Shown: positions 42,388-50,991 of the stretch, in pieces
Layout of the letters: each line of letters opens with the position of its first letter
Numbering within the stretch: the stretch's first letter is position 1
DNA from: Pontibacter flavimaris
GTDB lineage: Bacteria; Bacteroidota; Bacteroidia; Cytophagales; Hymenobacteraceae
Assembly: GCF_001907195.1 (NCBI RefSeq)
Contig: NZ_LVWA01000003.1
Span: 248,001-312,000, forward strand
Direction: 5' to 3'
DNA length: 64,000 nt
Program-made: the position numbers and the translations under genes
Notes under the pieces: model-generated
Told to the model about the DNA's origin: nothing
Database searches by the model: none
Seen by the model: only the letters and a program-made list of their open reading frames with translations

Positions 42388-43569
42388 TCAACCGCCGTTA
42401 GCGCGGAAGACCCGCAGGAAATTCTCGCCCAGGATCTTTTTCACGTCTGCCTCGCTGTAGCCGCGTGCTAAAAGCGCTTTGGTCACGTTCGGGAAATCCT
42501 GCACGCCATCCAGCTCCTGCGGGGCGGAGGTAATGCCGTCGAAGTCGGAGCCGAGACCAACGTAGTCTACGCCTACCAGTTTAACGATATGGTCAACATG
42601 ATCGATTAGAACGGAGAGAGGGGGCCGTATGTGCTTGACCTCAGCCGGATACGTTTCCGCCAAATGATCCATAACTGCATCGTTAGACCAACCTGCTGCT
42701 TTTAAGGAGTCAGATTCAGGCTTATGAGTATCGGTAAAGTTTTTGAGCCGTGTCCTGAATTCCGAATCCAGAAAGTCGGAGAAGAAATTTAAATGGATGA
42801 CACCACCGTTCCTGGCCACGGCTTTTATCTGCTTATCCGTCAGGTTGCGCGACACCGGGTTTATCTGATGCACGCAGCTGTGCGATACAAGTACGGGTTT
42901 TTTCGTAGTAGCCATCACGTCCCAGAAGGTCTGCTCGCCCACATGGCTCAGGTCTACCAGCATGCCCAGCTCGTTCATGCGTTTCACCACCTGCTTGCCG
43001 AACTTAGAGAGCCCCTGTTTGGATTTGGGCATTTTACCGGAAGTCTCGTCGGCGGCAGAGGAGGCCCAGGGAGTGGAGTTATTCCAGGTGAGGGTGAGGT
43101 AACGGGTGCCGCGGTTGTAGAGCTGTTCGAGTTTCTGCAGGTCGTTGTCGATCATGTGGCCGCCTTCTACGCCAATCAGCGCAGCCATTTTGCCCTCCCG
43201 CACGGCCTGTTCTATCCCAGCCACATTGGTAGCCAGCAACAGCTTATCCGGGTTTCGCTGCACGATGGCCTCCAGCGAGTCGATCTGCTGCATGGCATAG
43301 GCGAAGTTGCCGGTCTCATCACTCCAAACGGAGAAGAACTGCGCATCCACGCCCCCTTCCTTGAAGCGCGCCAGGTCCGAATGTGTGCGCCCACGAAGGT
43401 CCTGGCTGATGTCCAGGCCTTCCATCACTGAGATCAGCACATCGTTATGCGTATCAATCAGAATGGCTTCCTGGTGTATTTGCCTGTAGTCCTGCGCGGC
43501 TAGGGTATGGCTACCGAATGCGAGGCCCAGGGCCGCGGATATACTTAGGTAAAGGTGCTTCTTTCTCAT
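42388..43569 (-). CDS. Membrane dipeptidase (peptidase M19), secreted
   Basis: 393 residues with signal peptide (MRKKHLYLSISAALGLAFGSHTLA). IDTHNDVL (His and Asp zinc ligands near residues 40-42), the bridging Glu in ALIGVEGGHMI (near 139), LVDLSHVGEQTFWDVM (His near 220), VLVSHSCVH and YVGLGSDFDGI (Asp near 345) define renal-dipeptidase-like M19 enzymes. It hydrolyses dipeptides, possibly with D-residues, in the periplasm. With the S46 and M1 peptidases downstream it fits a protein- or peptide-consuming lifestyle. Confidence 0.95.
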   Translation of the reverse strand: MRKKHLYLSISAALGLAFGSHTLAAQDYRQIHQEAILIDTHNDVLISVMEGLDISQDLRGRTHSDLARFKEGGVDAQFFSVWSDETGNFAYAMQQIDSLEAIVQRNPDKLLLATNVAGIEQAVREGKMAALIGVEGGHMIDNDLQKLEQLYNRGTRYLTLTWNNSTPWASSAADETSGKMPKSKQGLSKFGKQVVKRMNELGMLVDLSHVGEQTFWDVMATTKKPVLVSHSCVHQINPVSRNLTDKQIKAVARNGGVIHLNFFSDFLDSEFRTRLKNFTDTHKPESDSLKAAGWSNDAVMDHLAETYPAEVKHIRPPLSVLIDHVDHIVKLVGVDYVGLGSDFDGITSAPQELDGVQDFPNVTKALLARGYSEADVKKILGENFLRVFRANGG

Positions 43570-43918
43570 GGGCGAGGGGTGTGGTTTATACTTCCGGTCG
43601 GGCAGTCTTTGCTGCGCTTGCCGGAGGATGATCCTTTAAATATACTGGTTTTTGCTGAAATGCCTAGGTGCTTGGGATAAAGTATACTTTCCGACAGGTC
43701 TGGCTAAAGTATATAAAGTATAAACTGAGCTGATTTTTCCAGTACCTGCTCCGGCGCCCTCTACAAGTATAAATTCTTCTTTTGTAGGAATAGGAGTGGA
43801 GGTCATGAAAAGTATAAATCAGACATCACGTCTGTGAAGATAGCACGGACCCAGCCGAATAAAAAAATCCCCACCCGTAGCGACAGGTGGGGATTTTATA
43901 CTTTATACTTTGAAAAGC
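43570..43918. other. Intergenic region with the densest AAGTATA cluster
   Basis: 349 bp without a gene. It holds about nine copies of the dispersed word (43589, 43680-43689 as the palindrome AAGTATACTT, 43707, 43714, 43764, 43809, 43897, 43904), in both orientations. The right end is the S46 peptidase terminator. Confidence 0.75.
43861..43897 (-). terminator. Terminator of the S46 peptidase gene
   Basis: AAAATCCCCACC (43864-43875) pairs with GGTGGGGATTTT (43886-43897). The minus strand ends in seven T (43861-43867). A doubled TATACTT word starts at the edge of the stem. Confidence 0.9.
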
Positions 43919-46225
43919 TTAAGCCTCAACCTCGGCTTTTTCTTTTTTCTTCTTTTTCTTCAGCTCTTTTTCCAGCTTCTTTTTCTCTTTCTTGGAGAGC
44001 TCTGTTTCCGGTTGCTGTTGCTTGCGGGCGTCTACCTGCGGCAGGCCGGAAGTATCATCTGTCACCAGCGTCATTTCCTCTACCAGGTGCGTGGCGCCGG
44101 CAAATTTGTCTACGATAAAGAGCATGTAGCGCACATCCACCGAAATATTGCGTACCTGGTCCGGGTTGTAGACGATGTCGCTCATGGTGCCTTCCCAGTT
44201 ACGGTCGAAGTTGGTGCCGATCAGCTGGCCGTTGGCGTTGATGATCGGGGAGCCGGAGTTTCCGCCCGTGGTGTGGTTGGAGGCGATAAAGCACACCGGC
44301 ATCTGTCCGTTTACACCATAAGGGCCGTAGTCTTTTTTCTCGTACAATTCACGCAGTTTGGCCGGGATGGCATAGTCTTCGGCTACACCGGAAGCGGCTT
44401 TCTCCATCACGCCTTCCAGCGTAGTATAGTACGTATAAATTACGCCATCCACCGGTTTGTAGGGCTCCACTTTGCCATAGGCTACACGCAAGGTGGAGTT
44501 AGCATCCGGATAGAAGTTTTTGTCGCTCTGCATCTGGCGCAGGCCGGCCACATACTTGCGGTAAAGCAGGTTCAGGTTATCGTTTACCGAAGTATAGGTT
44601 GGCATGACCTTGGCGCTATAGTAGTCTGCCACGCTGCCGGCCAGCTCAAAGGCAGGGTCGTTTTTGATGGCGTCCTTTCCTTGTCTCGCCTCAGCCAGTA
44701 CCTTTTTCACACCGGCTTCGGAAACAAAGGCCGACTTGGCAAAAACGTCTTCGGCATACTTGGTGAAGTCTTCTTTATACTTGCTGCGCACCGTTTTAAA
44801 GATCTCCGGATGCAGCTTTTGGTCGATGTTGTGGTAGTACAGGCTTAACAGCGCGGCAAACACCTTCTTATCCGATGGTGCGTGGTAGTCTTTAAAGTAA
44901 CCGGCCGCGTAAGTTTCCAGCTTCGCTACCTGCGCATTGATATCGCTCTGAGGGGCCTTCTTGGCCAGCAAAGCCTGCAGCGTAGTAAAGTTGTTGGCCA
45001 GTTTTACGATCTCCACGCCGAAGGCTGCCTCGTTAATGTAGTCGCGGGAGATGGTGATGCCGTCGAGCGCCTTGTTGTTCTGGGCAAAATCAGCCAGAAG
45101 GCTGCCATACTCTTGCTGGCGCGTTGGGTCGGCGGCTACCCACTGGGCAAACTGCTGCTCTAGCTTTTGCTTTTCCTCAATAGCGTTGGCCTTGCGGATG
45201 CCGCGGTTCTCACCGATCCACTTTTTCCAGGCGTTGGCGATGCTGGCATACTTGGCTGCATACTTGATGCGCACCTCGTCTGAAGCCTTCATGTCCTTGT
45301 CCAGGATGTTGAGCTTGGTTTCGCGGATGTTGATCTTGTGCGGGTTAGACACCTCGTAGATCTCCTGCACGGCCTGCGAGGTGAGGTACTCGTTGGTACG
45401 GCCGGGGAATCCGAACACCATCGTAAAATCATTTTCCTTAATACCGCTCAGAGAAATAGGCAGGTGGTGCTTGGGCTTGTAGGGCTTGTTCTCCGGCGAG
45501 TATTCGGCTGGCTCGTTGTTGGGCCCGGCGTAAATACGGAACAGCGAAAAATCGCCGGTATGGCGGGGCCACATCCAGTTATCCGTATCACCGCCAAATT
45601 TACCAATGGAAGAAGGCGGAGCACCTACCAGGCGGATGTCTTTGAACGTCTCGGTGATGTACATGTAGTACTCGTTGCCGTAGAAGAAGGGGCGGATCAC
45701 AGCATTGTAATGGGTACCGGCCGTAGCTTCCTGGCCTACTCTGGCGATGTTGCGCTGCACCATGGCCTCACGCTCCGCCTCGGTCTTGGCCGCCTCGGTA
45801 CCTGTCAGGATCTGTTTTGTCACATCCTCCATGCGCACGATAAACGTGGCGGTCAGACCCGGGTTGGGCAGTTCCTGCTCCCGCGTTTTGGCCCAGAAGC
45901 CGTCGGTCAGGTAATCGTTCTTGACAGAGGAGTGTTGCTGGATCTGGCCGTAACCGCAGTGGTGGTTAGTGAGCAGCAGGCCTTCCGGTGAGATCATCTC
46001 GCCGGTACAAAAGCCCCCGAACGAAACAATGGCATCCTTCAGGCTCGATTGGTTGACGCTGTAGATGTCCTCGGCTGTGAGCTTCATGCCTTTGTCCTGC
46101 ATCTGGGCTTCGTTGAGCTGTTTGAGCAGCATGGGCAGCCACATGCCCTCATCGGGCCGGGCTGTGGAAATGCCGATGCTCAGCAAAATAGCCGCAAAAA
46201 AAGATACTATGCGTTTACTGATCAT
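43919..46225 (-). CDS. S46-family dipeptidyl-peptidase (DPP11-like)
   Basis: 768 residues with signal peptide. Chymotrypsin-like triad: His89 (TNHHCGYG), Asp in GGDTDNWMWPRHTGDFS near 230, Ser657 (GGNSGSP). Arg675, 18 residues after the serine in NFDRNWEG, occupies the position that in Porphyromonas DPP11 selects Asp/Glu at P1, while DPP7 has Gly; this suggests acidic specificity. It releases N-terminal dipeptides in the periplasm. Odd feature: a C-terminal Lys/Glu-rich tail of about 25 residues beyond the conserved fold. Confidence 0.93.
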   Translation of the reverse strand: MISKRIVSFFAAILLSIGISTARPDEGMWLPMLLKQLNEAQMQDKGMKLTAEDIYSVNQSSLKDAIVSFGGFCTGEMISPEGLLLTNHHCGYGQIQQHSSVKNDYLTDGFWAKTREQELPNPGLTATFIVRMEDVTKQILTGTEAAKTEAEREAMVQRNIARVGQEATAGTHYNAVIRPFFYGNEYYMYITETFKDIRLVGAPPSSIGKFGGDTDNWMWPRHTGDFSLFRIYAGPNNEPAEYSPENKPYKPKHHLPISLSGIKENDFTMVFGFPGRTNEYLTSQAVQEIYEVSNPHKINIRETKLNILDKDMKASDEVRIKYAAKYASIANAWKKWIGENRGIRKANAIEEKQKLEQQFAQWVAADPTRQQEYGSLLADFAQNNKALDGITISRDYINEAAFGVEIVKLANNFTTLQALLAKKAPQSDINAQVAKLETYAAGYFKDYHAPSDKKVFAALLSLYYHNIDQKLHPEIFKTVRSKYKEDFTKYAEDVFAKSAFVSEAGVKKVLAEARQGKDAIKNDPAFELAGSVADYYSAKVMPTYTSVNDNLNLLYRKYVAGLRQMQSDKNFYPDANSTLRVAYGKVEPYKPVDGVIYTYYTTLEGVMEKAASGVAEDYAIPAKLRELYEKKDYGPYGVNGQMPVCFIASNHTTGGNSGSPIINANGQLIGTNFDRNWEGTMSDIVYNPDQVRNISVDVRYMLFIVDKFAGATHLVEEMTLVTDDTSGLPQVDARKQQQPETELSKKEKKKLEKELKKKKKKEKAEVEA

Positions 46226-46260
46226 GTGAAAAGTATAGGTTGGTTATTGTTTTTAGCGCC

Positions 46261-46268
46261 TAAAGATA
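46261..46268 (-). promoter_or_regulatory. Candidate -7 element of the S46 peptidase gene
   Basis: On the minus strand TATCTTTA, one base from TAnnTTTG, 36 bp before the ATG at 46225. Confidence 0.4.
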
Positions 46269-46511
46269 GCTAATTCCGGCCGCAGATGCAGGGCTTTTAT
46301 CTGCTGGAGGCAGACAGGATAGTAAAAAGAGTGAGCCAAGGAAGGTAGTGAAAGTATAACACTATTCTAAACTAAGAGTAAAGGCAAAAGAGCGCTAGAC
46401 AAATGACAAAAGACTTTTAACGTATAGATCATACCCGTTCGGGTAGCAATCTCCAGGTATCCCTCCGTTATACTTTAAGCTTATCTTGTTCTCATACTGA
46501 TAAGGAGAAAC

Positions 46512-46541
46512 AAAAAGCACCCTGTAGCACAGGATGCTTTT
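46512..46541 (-). terminator. Terminator of the YkvA-like gene
   Basis: AAAAGCACCCTG (46513-46524) pairs with CAGGATGCTTTT (46530-46541) with one mismatch. The minus-strand tail is TTTTTG. Confidence 0.75.
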
Positions 46542-46589
46542 CATAAGGCGTGTAATCGGCGCAATTAATTATACTTTCATCCGCTGCAA

Positions 46590-47036
46590 TCAGAAGCGGC
46601 CGATGTTCTCGTAGCTGGTCTGTGTCTCCCACTCACGGTATTTGGAGATCTCCTTGCTGAAGGCATCCACAAACCATGCCATCAGGCTGATGTCGTCCAT
46701 CAAACCGATGATGGGAATAAAATCCGGAATGATGTCCAGCGGCGTAACCAGGTAGAGCAGCACAGCCACCCCAATCATCATCGATTTTTTAGAAATGTCC
46801 CGGTAATCCCCCCTTACATAAGCCCTTACCATCCGCATAAAGGTCATCATCAGTTGCTTCAGCTGCTGGAAGCCGCTCTCGCCGCTGTCTACATCCACCA
46901 TTTTGTTGTATGCCGTGGTCAGCAGCAACCCGATCTTCATGGGCTTGGAAAGCAAGGCTCCGGCCTTGCCGGTAAACCTCCTGAAAATGGGGTTCTGGGA
47001 GTACTTAAATCCTTTCTGTATCCAATCTTGTAGCAT
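46590..47036 (-). CDS. YkvA-family (DUF1232) membrane protein
   Basis: 148 residues. The DUF1232 core is SMMIGVAVLLYLVTPLDIIPDFIPIIGLMDDISLMAWFVDAF (about 85-127), with the invariant P-D-x-I-P-D-F-I-P pattern in two short membrane-dipping helices. An N-terminal amphipathic region precedes it. Found in many bacteria and plant organelles; function unknown. Transcribed alone, divergent from the SRPBCC gene, with a terminator at 46512-46541. Confidence 0.88.
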   Translation of the reverse strand: MLQDWIQKGFKYSQNPIFRRFTGKAGALLSKPMKIGLLLTTAYNKMVDVDSGESGFQQLKQLMMTFMRMVRAYVRGDYRDISKKSMMIGVAVLLYLVTPLDIIPDFIPIIGLMDDISLMAWFVDAFSKEISKYREWETQTSYENIGRF

Positions 47037-47242
47037 ATAGCATCTTCTATTTAATATCTTTTAATCCACTGTACGTGTAAGGGCCGCTAAAAGCTGCCTG
47101 AATGCAGGCTGACAGCCGCCAGAGGCTGCCTACGCAAAAAAATATTTCAGGCGACGCGGCTTGTTTTGTTCAAAGATGCTTCTTAAAATTGATGCGGGAT
47201 TGCCTGCCAATAATACAAGCCCTACCGCCTCAACCCTACTTT

Positions 47243-47788
47243 ATGAAACTGCTCAGAATTGTGCTGCTTGCGCTGCCCGTAAGTGCGGCCGTCCTACTTG
47301 GTGCCTCACATTTTTTGCCCGCCGAAATAGATGTACAACAGGCAGTTTTCCTGCAGCAACCGCCGGAGGAAGTATACCCTTACCTGAACAATCCCACTGA
47401 ATGGCAACGCTGGAGCGTGTTGAACAAGCAGCACGACCCAAGTATGATCCACCTCTACGGCGGGCCACTGCAAGGCAAGGGCGCGCGCCTGCAGTGGAGC
47501 GGCGACAGAATAGGCGATGGCCAGCTCCTCTTCACGGAAAGCATTCAGCCTGGTACCATCGCCTACAGGCAGTCGCAGCCCGGCGACACCTCCGCCATAC
47601 TTGGTATATTTACCCTGCAAGCCCATAAAGGAGGCACCCAAGTGGTATGGCGGCAGCAAACGGCGCTAAGGCAAACTCCTTTGGCTAAGCTGCAGGGCGT
47701 GCTGCAAAAGTATAAAATGCGGACAGAAGCCGAAAAGGGACTTCAGGGACTGCAGAAACTATTGGGAGTTAGAAAGTTAAAGAGTTAG
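47243..47788 (+). CDS. SRPBCC (polyketide cyclase-like) membrane-anchored protein
   Basis: 181 residues from ATG 47243 (MKLLRIVLLALPVSAAVLLGASHFLPAE, one membrane helix). The frame is open for 47 codons upstream, but that part has no protein character. After the anchor, QPPEEVYPYLNNPTEWQRWSVLNK and the WSGDRIGDGQLLFTESIQPG strands match the START/SRPBCC helix-grip fold. Ligand unknown. The last codons (RKLKS, stop) are formed by a GTTAGAAAGTTAAAGAG repeat that continues downstream, so the C-terminus has been shaped by a dispersed element. Confidence 0.78.
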   Translation: MKLLRIVLLALPVSAAVLLGASHFLPAEIDVQQAVFLQQPPEEVYPYLNNPTEWQRWSVLNKQHDPSMIHLYGGPLQGKGARLQWSGDRIGDGQLLFTESIQPGTIAYRQSQPGDTSAILGIFTLQAHKGGTQVVWRQQTALRQTPLAKLQGVLQKYKMRTEAEKGLQGLQKLLGVRKLKS

Positions 47789-47940
47789 AGAGTTTGGGAG
47801 TTTAGGAGTTAAAGAGTTTATATTAACTTTTGATTTTATACTTCTCCTTACAAGTAAAAGGCCTGGCTGTACTTCACAGCCAGGCCTTTTACTTGTAAGG
47901 AGACTTTTAACTCTCTAACTCCTAAACTCTCTAACTCCCA
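47764..47940. repeat. Inverted GAGTTAGAGAGTT repeat block around a 28-bp hairpin
   Basis: Left arm from 47764: repeats of GAGTTAGARAGTT/GGAGTTTAGGAGTT. Right arm 47909-47939: the same motifs inverted (AACTCTCTAACTCC). Between them lies the long perfect hairpin 47843-47903. Related TTTCTAACTTTCTAACTC sequence recurs at 63432-63465 before ccoS. It looks like a dispersed intergenic element of Bacteroidota type. Confidence 0.65.
47843..47903. terminator. Perfect 28-bp hairpin between convergent genes
   Basis: Bases 47843-47870 (starting TCTCCTTACAAG) are perfectly complementary to 47876-47903, with a 5-nt loop ACTTC. Much longer than an ordinary terminator stem. It separates SRPBCC (+) from phoH (-) and probably ends both transcripts. 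Confidence 0.7.
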
Positions 47941-47943
47941 TAC

Positions 47944-49389
47944 TTACAACAGTTCGTTTGCCAGGTTTGCCAGCTCAGACCGCTCGCCTTTCTGCAGCGT
48001 AATATGCGCATAAAGCGGGTGGTTCCGGGCACGGTCGATGAGGTAGGAGAGGCCGTTGCTTTGCGAGTCGAGGTAGGGGGTGTCGATCTGGTAAATATCG
48101 CCTGTAAAGATGATCTTGGTGTTCTCGCCGGCCCTGGAGATGATCGTTTTTACCTCGTGGGGCGTCAGGTTCTGTGCCTCATCTACTATAAAGATGATGT
48201 TCGAGAGGCTGCGCCCCCGGATGTAGGCCAGCGGCGTGATCATCAGTTTCTCCAACTCCACCATCTCCTTCAGCCGCTGGTACTCCTTGCTTGTCTCGGG
48301 GTACTGGTTCTGGATGTACTTGAGGTTGTCCCAGAGCGGCTCCATGTACGGGTTCAGCTTCGATTTGATGTCGCCGGGCAGGTAGCCGATGTCTTTGTTG
48401 CTGAGCGGCACCACCGGGCGGGCCAGGTAAATCTGCTTGTAGTCGCGGCGCTGCTCCAGGGCACTGGCAAGCGCCAGCAGTGTTTTCCCGGTACCGGCCA
48501 CCCCCTGAACGCTTATCAGCTTGATGTGCGGGCTCATGAGGGCGTGCAGGGCGAAGGTCTGCTCGGCGTTGCGCGGCTTTACACCGTAGGCCGACTGCTT
48601 ATCCACCCGCTCCAGCCGCTTCTCCGCAATGTTATAGTAGGCCAGCACGGAATTCTTAAAGCTCTTGAGCACAAAGAAGTGGTTGTCCTTGGGCGGGTTT
48701 GGCAGCGCCTTTTCCGCATCACAGAAGCCTTGCTCGTAGAGTTCGTTCACCAGGTTGGCCGGCACATCCTCCACGGTATCGCAACCGGTGTAGAGGTCGG
48801 CCACGTCCTGTATCTTACCGGTCTCATAATCCTCCGAGATGATGTTCAGGGCCCGGGCCTTCAGGCGCAGGTTAATGTCTTTGGTTACGAGCACCACGCG
48901 GTGCTGCGGCTTTTGCTGCTGCAGCGTGAGGGCCGAGTTCAGGATGTGGTGATCATTCTTGTCACCGAAGATATTCACGGCATCCACCCCTGAGGTCGAG
49001 TTGTTCATCAGCACCTTAAAGCTGCCCTTGTTGCGGCCGTTCAGCGGGATCCAGTCCTGCAGCCTGTTCTCGGAGGAGAGTTTATCGATGAAGCGGATGA
49101 ACTCGCGGGCCTCGAAGTTCTTGATGTCGTTGCCTTTCTTGAAGTTATCGAGTTCCTCCAGCACCGTGATGGGTATGGCCACGTCGTGCTCCTGGAAGTT
49201 CCGGATGGCGCTGTGGTCATAGAGGATAACCGAGGTGTCCAGCACAAAGATCTTCTTGGTGTCTGCGTCTTTTATTTTAGCCTGTGCGGCCTTTGCCTTA
49301 GTGGGTTTGGTGATGCCGTTATCGGCGGGTTTGGTGATGCTTTTGCTGGTAGCGCCAGCGGTTTTGGTTTCGGGAGATGCTTTGGGCAT
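47944..49389 (-). CDS. PIN-PhoH fusion ATPase (YlaK/PhoH2-like)
   Basis: 481 residues. A Lys/Ala/Thr-rich N-terminal stretch (1-45) precedes a PIN nuclease domain (about 46-190; IFVLDTSVILYDHSAI with the first Asp at 51, ELDNFKKG, later acidic residues). The PhoH ATPase follows, with Walker A GVAGTGKTLL near 299 and IIFVDEAQNLTPHEVKTIISR as Walker B. PhoH2 proteins in actinobacteria unwind and cleave RNA, so an RNA-processing role is plausible. Stand-alone gene. The Lys-rich leader is unusual and probably disordered. Confidence 0.93.
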   Translation of the reverse strand: MPKASPETKTAGATSKSITKPADNGITKPTKAKAAQAKIKDADTKKIFVLDTSVILYDHSAIRNFQEHDVAIPITVLEELDNFKKGNDIKNFEAREFIRFIDKLSSENRLQDWIPLNGRNKGSFKVLMNNSTSGVDAVNIFGDKNDHHILNSALTLQQQKPQHRVVLVTKDINLRLKARALNIISEDYETGKIQDVADLYTGCDTVEDVPANLVNELYEQGFCDAEKALPNPPKDNHFFVLKSFKNSVLAYYNIAEKRLERVDKQSAYGVKPRNAEQTFALHALMSPHIKLISVQGVAGTGKTLLALASALEQRRDYKQIYLARPVVPLSNKDIGYLPGDIKSKLNPYMEPLWDNLKYIQNQYPETSKEYQRLKEMVELEKLMITPLAYIRGRSLSNIIFIVDEAQNLTPHEVKTIISRAGENTKIIFTGDIYQIDTPYLDSQSNGLSYLIDRARNHPLYAHITLQKGERSELANLANELL

Positions 49390-49595
49390 AAGCGAAAGGG
49401 TTAGGGTGAAACCTTGTTTTGTACGTCTGCGAGGCGCTGCTTTCGGGGCAGCTTTATACTTGTTTACGTGAGAAATCCGGCCGCGGCCGACGCGCTGGCA
49501 CCGCCACGTGTGCTGCTCTTCATACTTACTCGCAACTATAAATTTAAATCGTACTATATAGTTCTGAATCTAAGCAATTTATACTTTAAAATCAT

Positions 49596-49615
49596 ATAAC
49601 TAATTGTTTAGTTAT
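49596..49615 (+). promoter_or_regulatory. Palindrome, possible operator
   Basis: ATAACTAA-TTGT-TTAGTTAT is a perfect 8-bp inverted repeat. It lies 54 bp upstream of the MORN-like gene, before a TATACTTTG sequence (49629-49637) that could serve as -7 region. No regulator is known for it. Confidence 0.35.
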
Positions 49616-49668
49616 CCGTAAAAAAATTTATACTTTGTTCAGAAGGATCTCATCAAAGTATAAAATTT

Positions 49669-50169
49669 ATGGTGGTAATACGACTATGGCCTTTCATCTT
49701 GACCGTGTTTATACTTGTGGCGCTGCCTTTTGCGGCGGTGGGGCAGGAGAGGGAGACGAAAGCAGACAAGCCAAAGAAACAGGGCATGCTTTTCTGGAAG
49801 ATCAACCGGTATGACAGGCAGGACCGCTACCACGGCCGCTGGAAAGTATACTTGGGGGATGAGAGGACCGTGATCCGGAACGGGCGTTTCAGGCACGGGG
49901 CCGAGGTGGGGAAATGGAAATACTATTATCCCAGCGGGACCCGCTACATGGTGGAGAAGTATAACCGCCGCAACAATATCATCGAGGTGCAGAAGTTTCA
50001 TGAGAACGGCAACCTCGCCCGGCAGGGCACGGCCCGCATCATCCGCAGCACGTTTAAAGACCATTACTACTGGTTCGGCGACTGGCAGGTATATGATGCG
50101 CAGGGAAATTACTCGTATACAGAAACCTACCAAAGCGGGAATCTGGTCGGCAGCACGAAAGGGAAGTAG
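49669..50169 (+). CDS. Secreted MORN-repeat-like (YwqK-type) protein
   Basis: 166 residues with signal peptide (WPFILTVFILVALPFAAVGQ). Repeated short beta motifs G-x-W/F-x-x-Y...G: RYHGRWKVYLGDERTVIRNGRFRHGAEVGKWKYYYPSG, FHENGNLARQG and FGDWQVYDAQGNYSYTETYQSG resemble the MORN/YwqK 'toxin-antitoxin system antitoxin' family annotation. Exported and probably binding envelope components; no toxin partner nearby, and the antitoxin label should not be taken literally. Three dispersed words lie within the gene and one just before the start. Confidence 0.7.
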   Translation: MVVIRLWPFILTVFILVALPFAAVGQERETKADKPKKQGMLFWKINRYDRQDRYHGRWKVYLGDERTVIRNGRFRHGAEVGKWKYYYPSGTRYMVEKYNRRNNIIEVQKFHENGNLARQGTARIIRSTFKDHYYWFGDWQVYDAQGNYSYTETYQSGNLVGSTKGK

Positions 50170-50241
50170 TTAAGCGTAATTTATACTTGCATCGGCTGTT
50201 TTAATAGAATTCTGTAACCGGCCACGAGCAGCAATCGGAGG

Positions 50242-50862
50242 CTACACCAACGTATAAAAATCCTCTTTCTCCTTGTCGTGCAGGAGCAGGTAGCCGTGGA
50301 TGACCAGCTTCACCAGCGTGCGGTAGGCCCGCCGCTCGGAGAGGTTGGCCAGCTTCATGAACTGGCGCAGCGTGATGCGCGGATGCAGTCGCAGGTACGC
50401 CAGCACGGCTTCCTCGTGGCGGTTGAGCGGGAGCGGCTCGAAGGGCTCGGGAGCCTGCTGCAGGGCCTTGTTCACCATTTTGCTGGTTTGCACGCTGGTG
50501 TCGTTCACGCGTACATAGCCGCGCCAGTCGTCGTCTTTTAGCTTGGCGAAATGTGGCTTGCGGGCACTTTCAGGCACCGTCACCTTCAGCACCACCCGGT
50601 CGTCCTGCTCCACCTCCTCGTACTGCAGCGTCACGGGCGGGTCGCAGTAGAAGTCTGCGGCAAGCTGCAGGGTGTGCTTCTCCTCCTCCGGGTCTATCCC
50701 GATCACGTAACCGTTGTCCTTCACGCCAACCAGTATCACGCCGCCGCGCGTGTTGGCAAACGACACTATGGTTCTGGCGATTTTCTCGGGTTTGGTGACG
50801 CGCTGCTTGAAGTCAACGCTGTCGTTTTCGCCTTCCCAGATCAGGCGCTGTAGCTCGTCCAT
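50242..50862 (-). CDS. AlbA_2/Schlafen-domain DNA-binding protein with winged helix
   Basis: 206 residues. The AlbA_2 domain (about 5-130) starts LIWEGENDSVDFKQRVTKPEKIARTIVSFANTRGGVILVGVKDNGYVIG, the usual E-x-x-x-x-D/E-FK...N-T-x-G-G signature. A C-terminal winged helix (about 150-200: EEAVLAYLRLHPRITLRQFMKLANLSERRAYRTLVKLVIHGYLLLH) indicates a transcriptional regulator. Some Schlafen-like proteins act on RNA, so nuclease activity is an alternative. Target genes unknown; neighbours are unrelated. Confidence 0.85.
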   Translation of the reverse strand: MDELQRLIWEGENDSVDFKQRVTKPEKIARTIVSFANTRGGVILVGVKDNGYVIGIDPEEEKHTLQLAADFYCDPPVTLQYEEVEQDDRVVLKVTVPESARKPHFAKLKDDDWRGYVRVNDTSVQTSKMVNKALQQAPEPFEPLPLNRHEEAVLAYLRLHPRITLRQFMKLANLSERRAYRTLVKLVIHGYLLLHDKEKEDFYTLV

Positions 50863-50991
50863 AGTAGTAGGGTGGGTGCTTACAAGTATAAACCAGGAAT
50901 TGATTCTAAAGTTGCTGCCAGGCTAACGTTGAACCCGATGCAGCAGAAAATCATACTTATCTTTTTAGCTTAACGCTCGCCTCACTCTTTA

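Larger units (their letters stand above)
46226..46589. other. Intergenic region
   Basis: 364 bp without a convincing gene. It contains the S46 promoter candidate (46261-46268), a few AAGTATA/TATACTT words, a small hairpin TACCCGTTCGGGTA near 46432, and the YkvA terminator at 46512-46541. Confidence 0.6.

Noticed and set aside
49669..50169. MORN-like protein as the antitoxin of a toxin-antitoxin pair
   Set aside because: It has a signal peptide and no adjacent small toxin gene; the label is an artefact of family naming.
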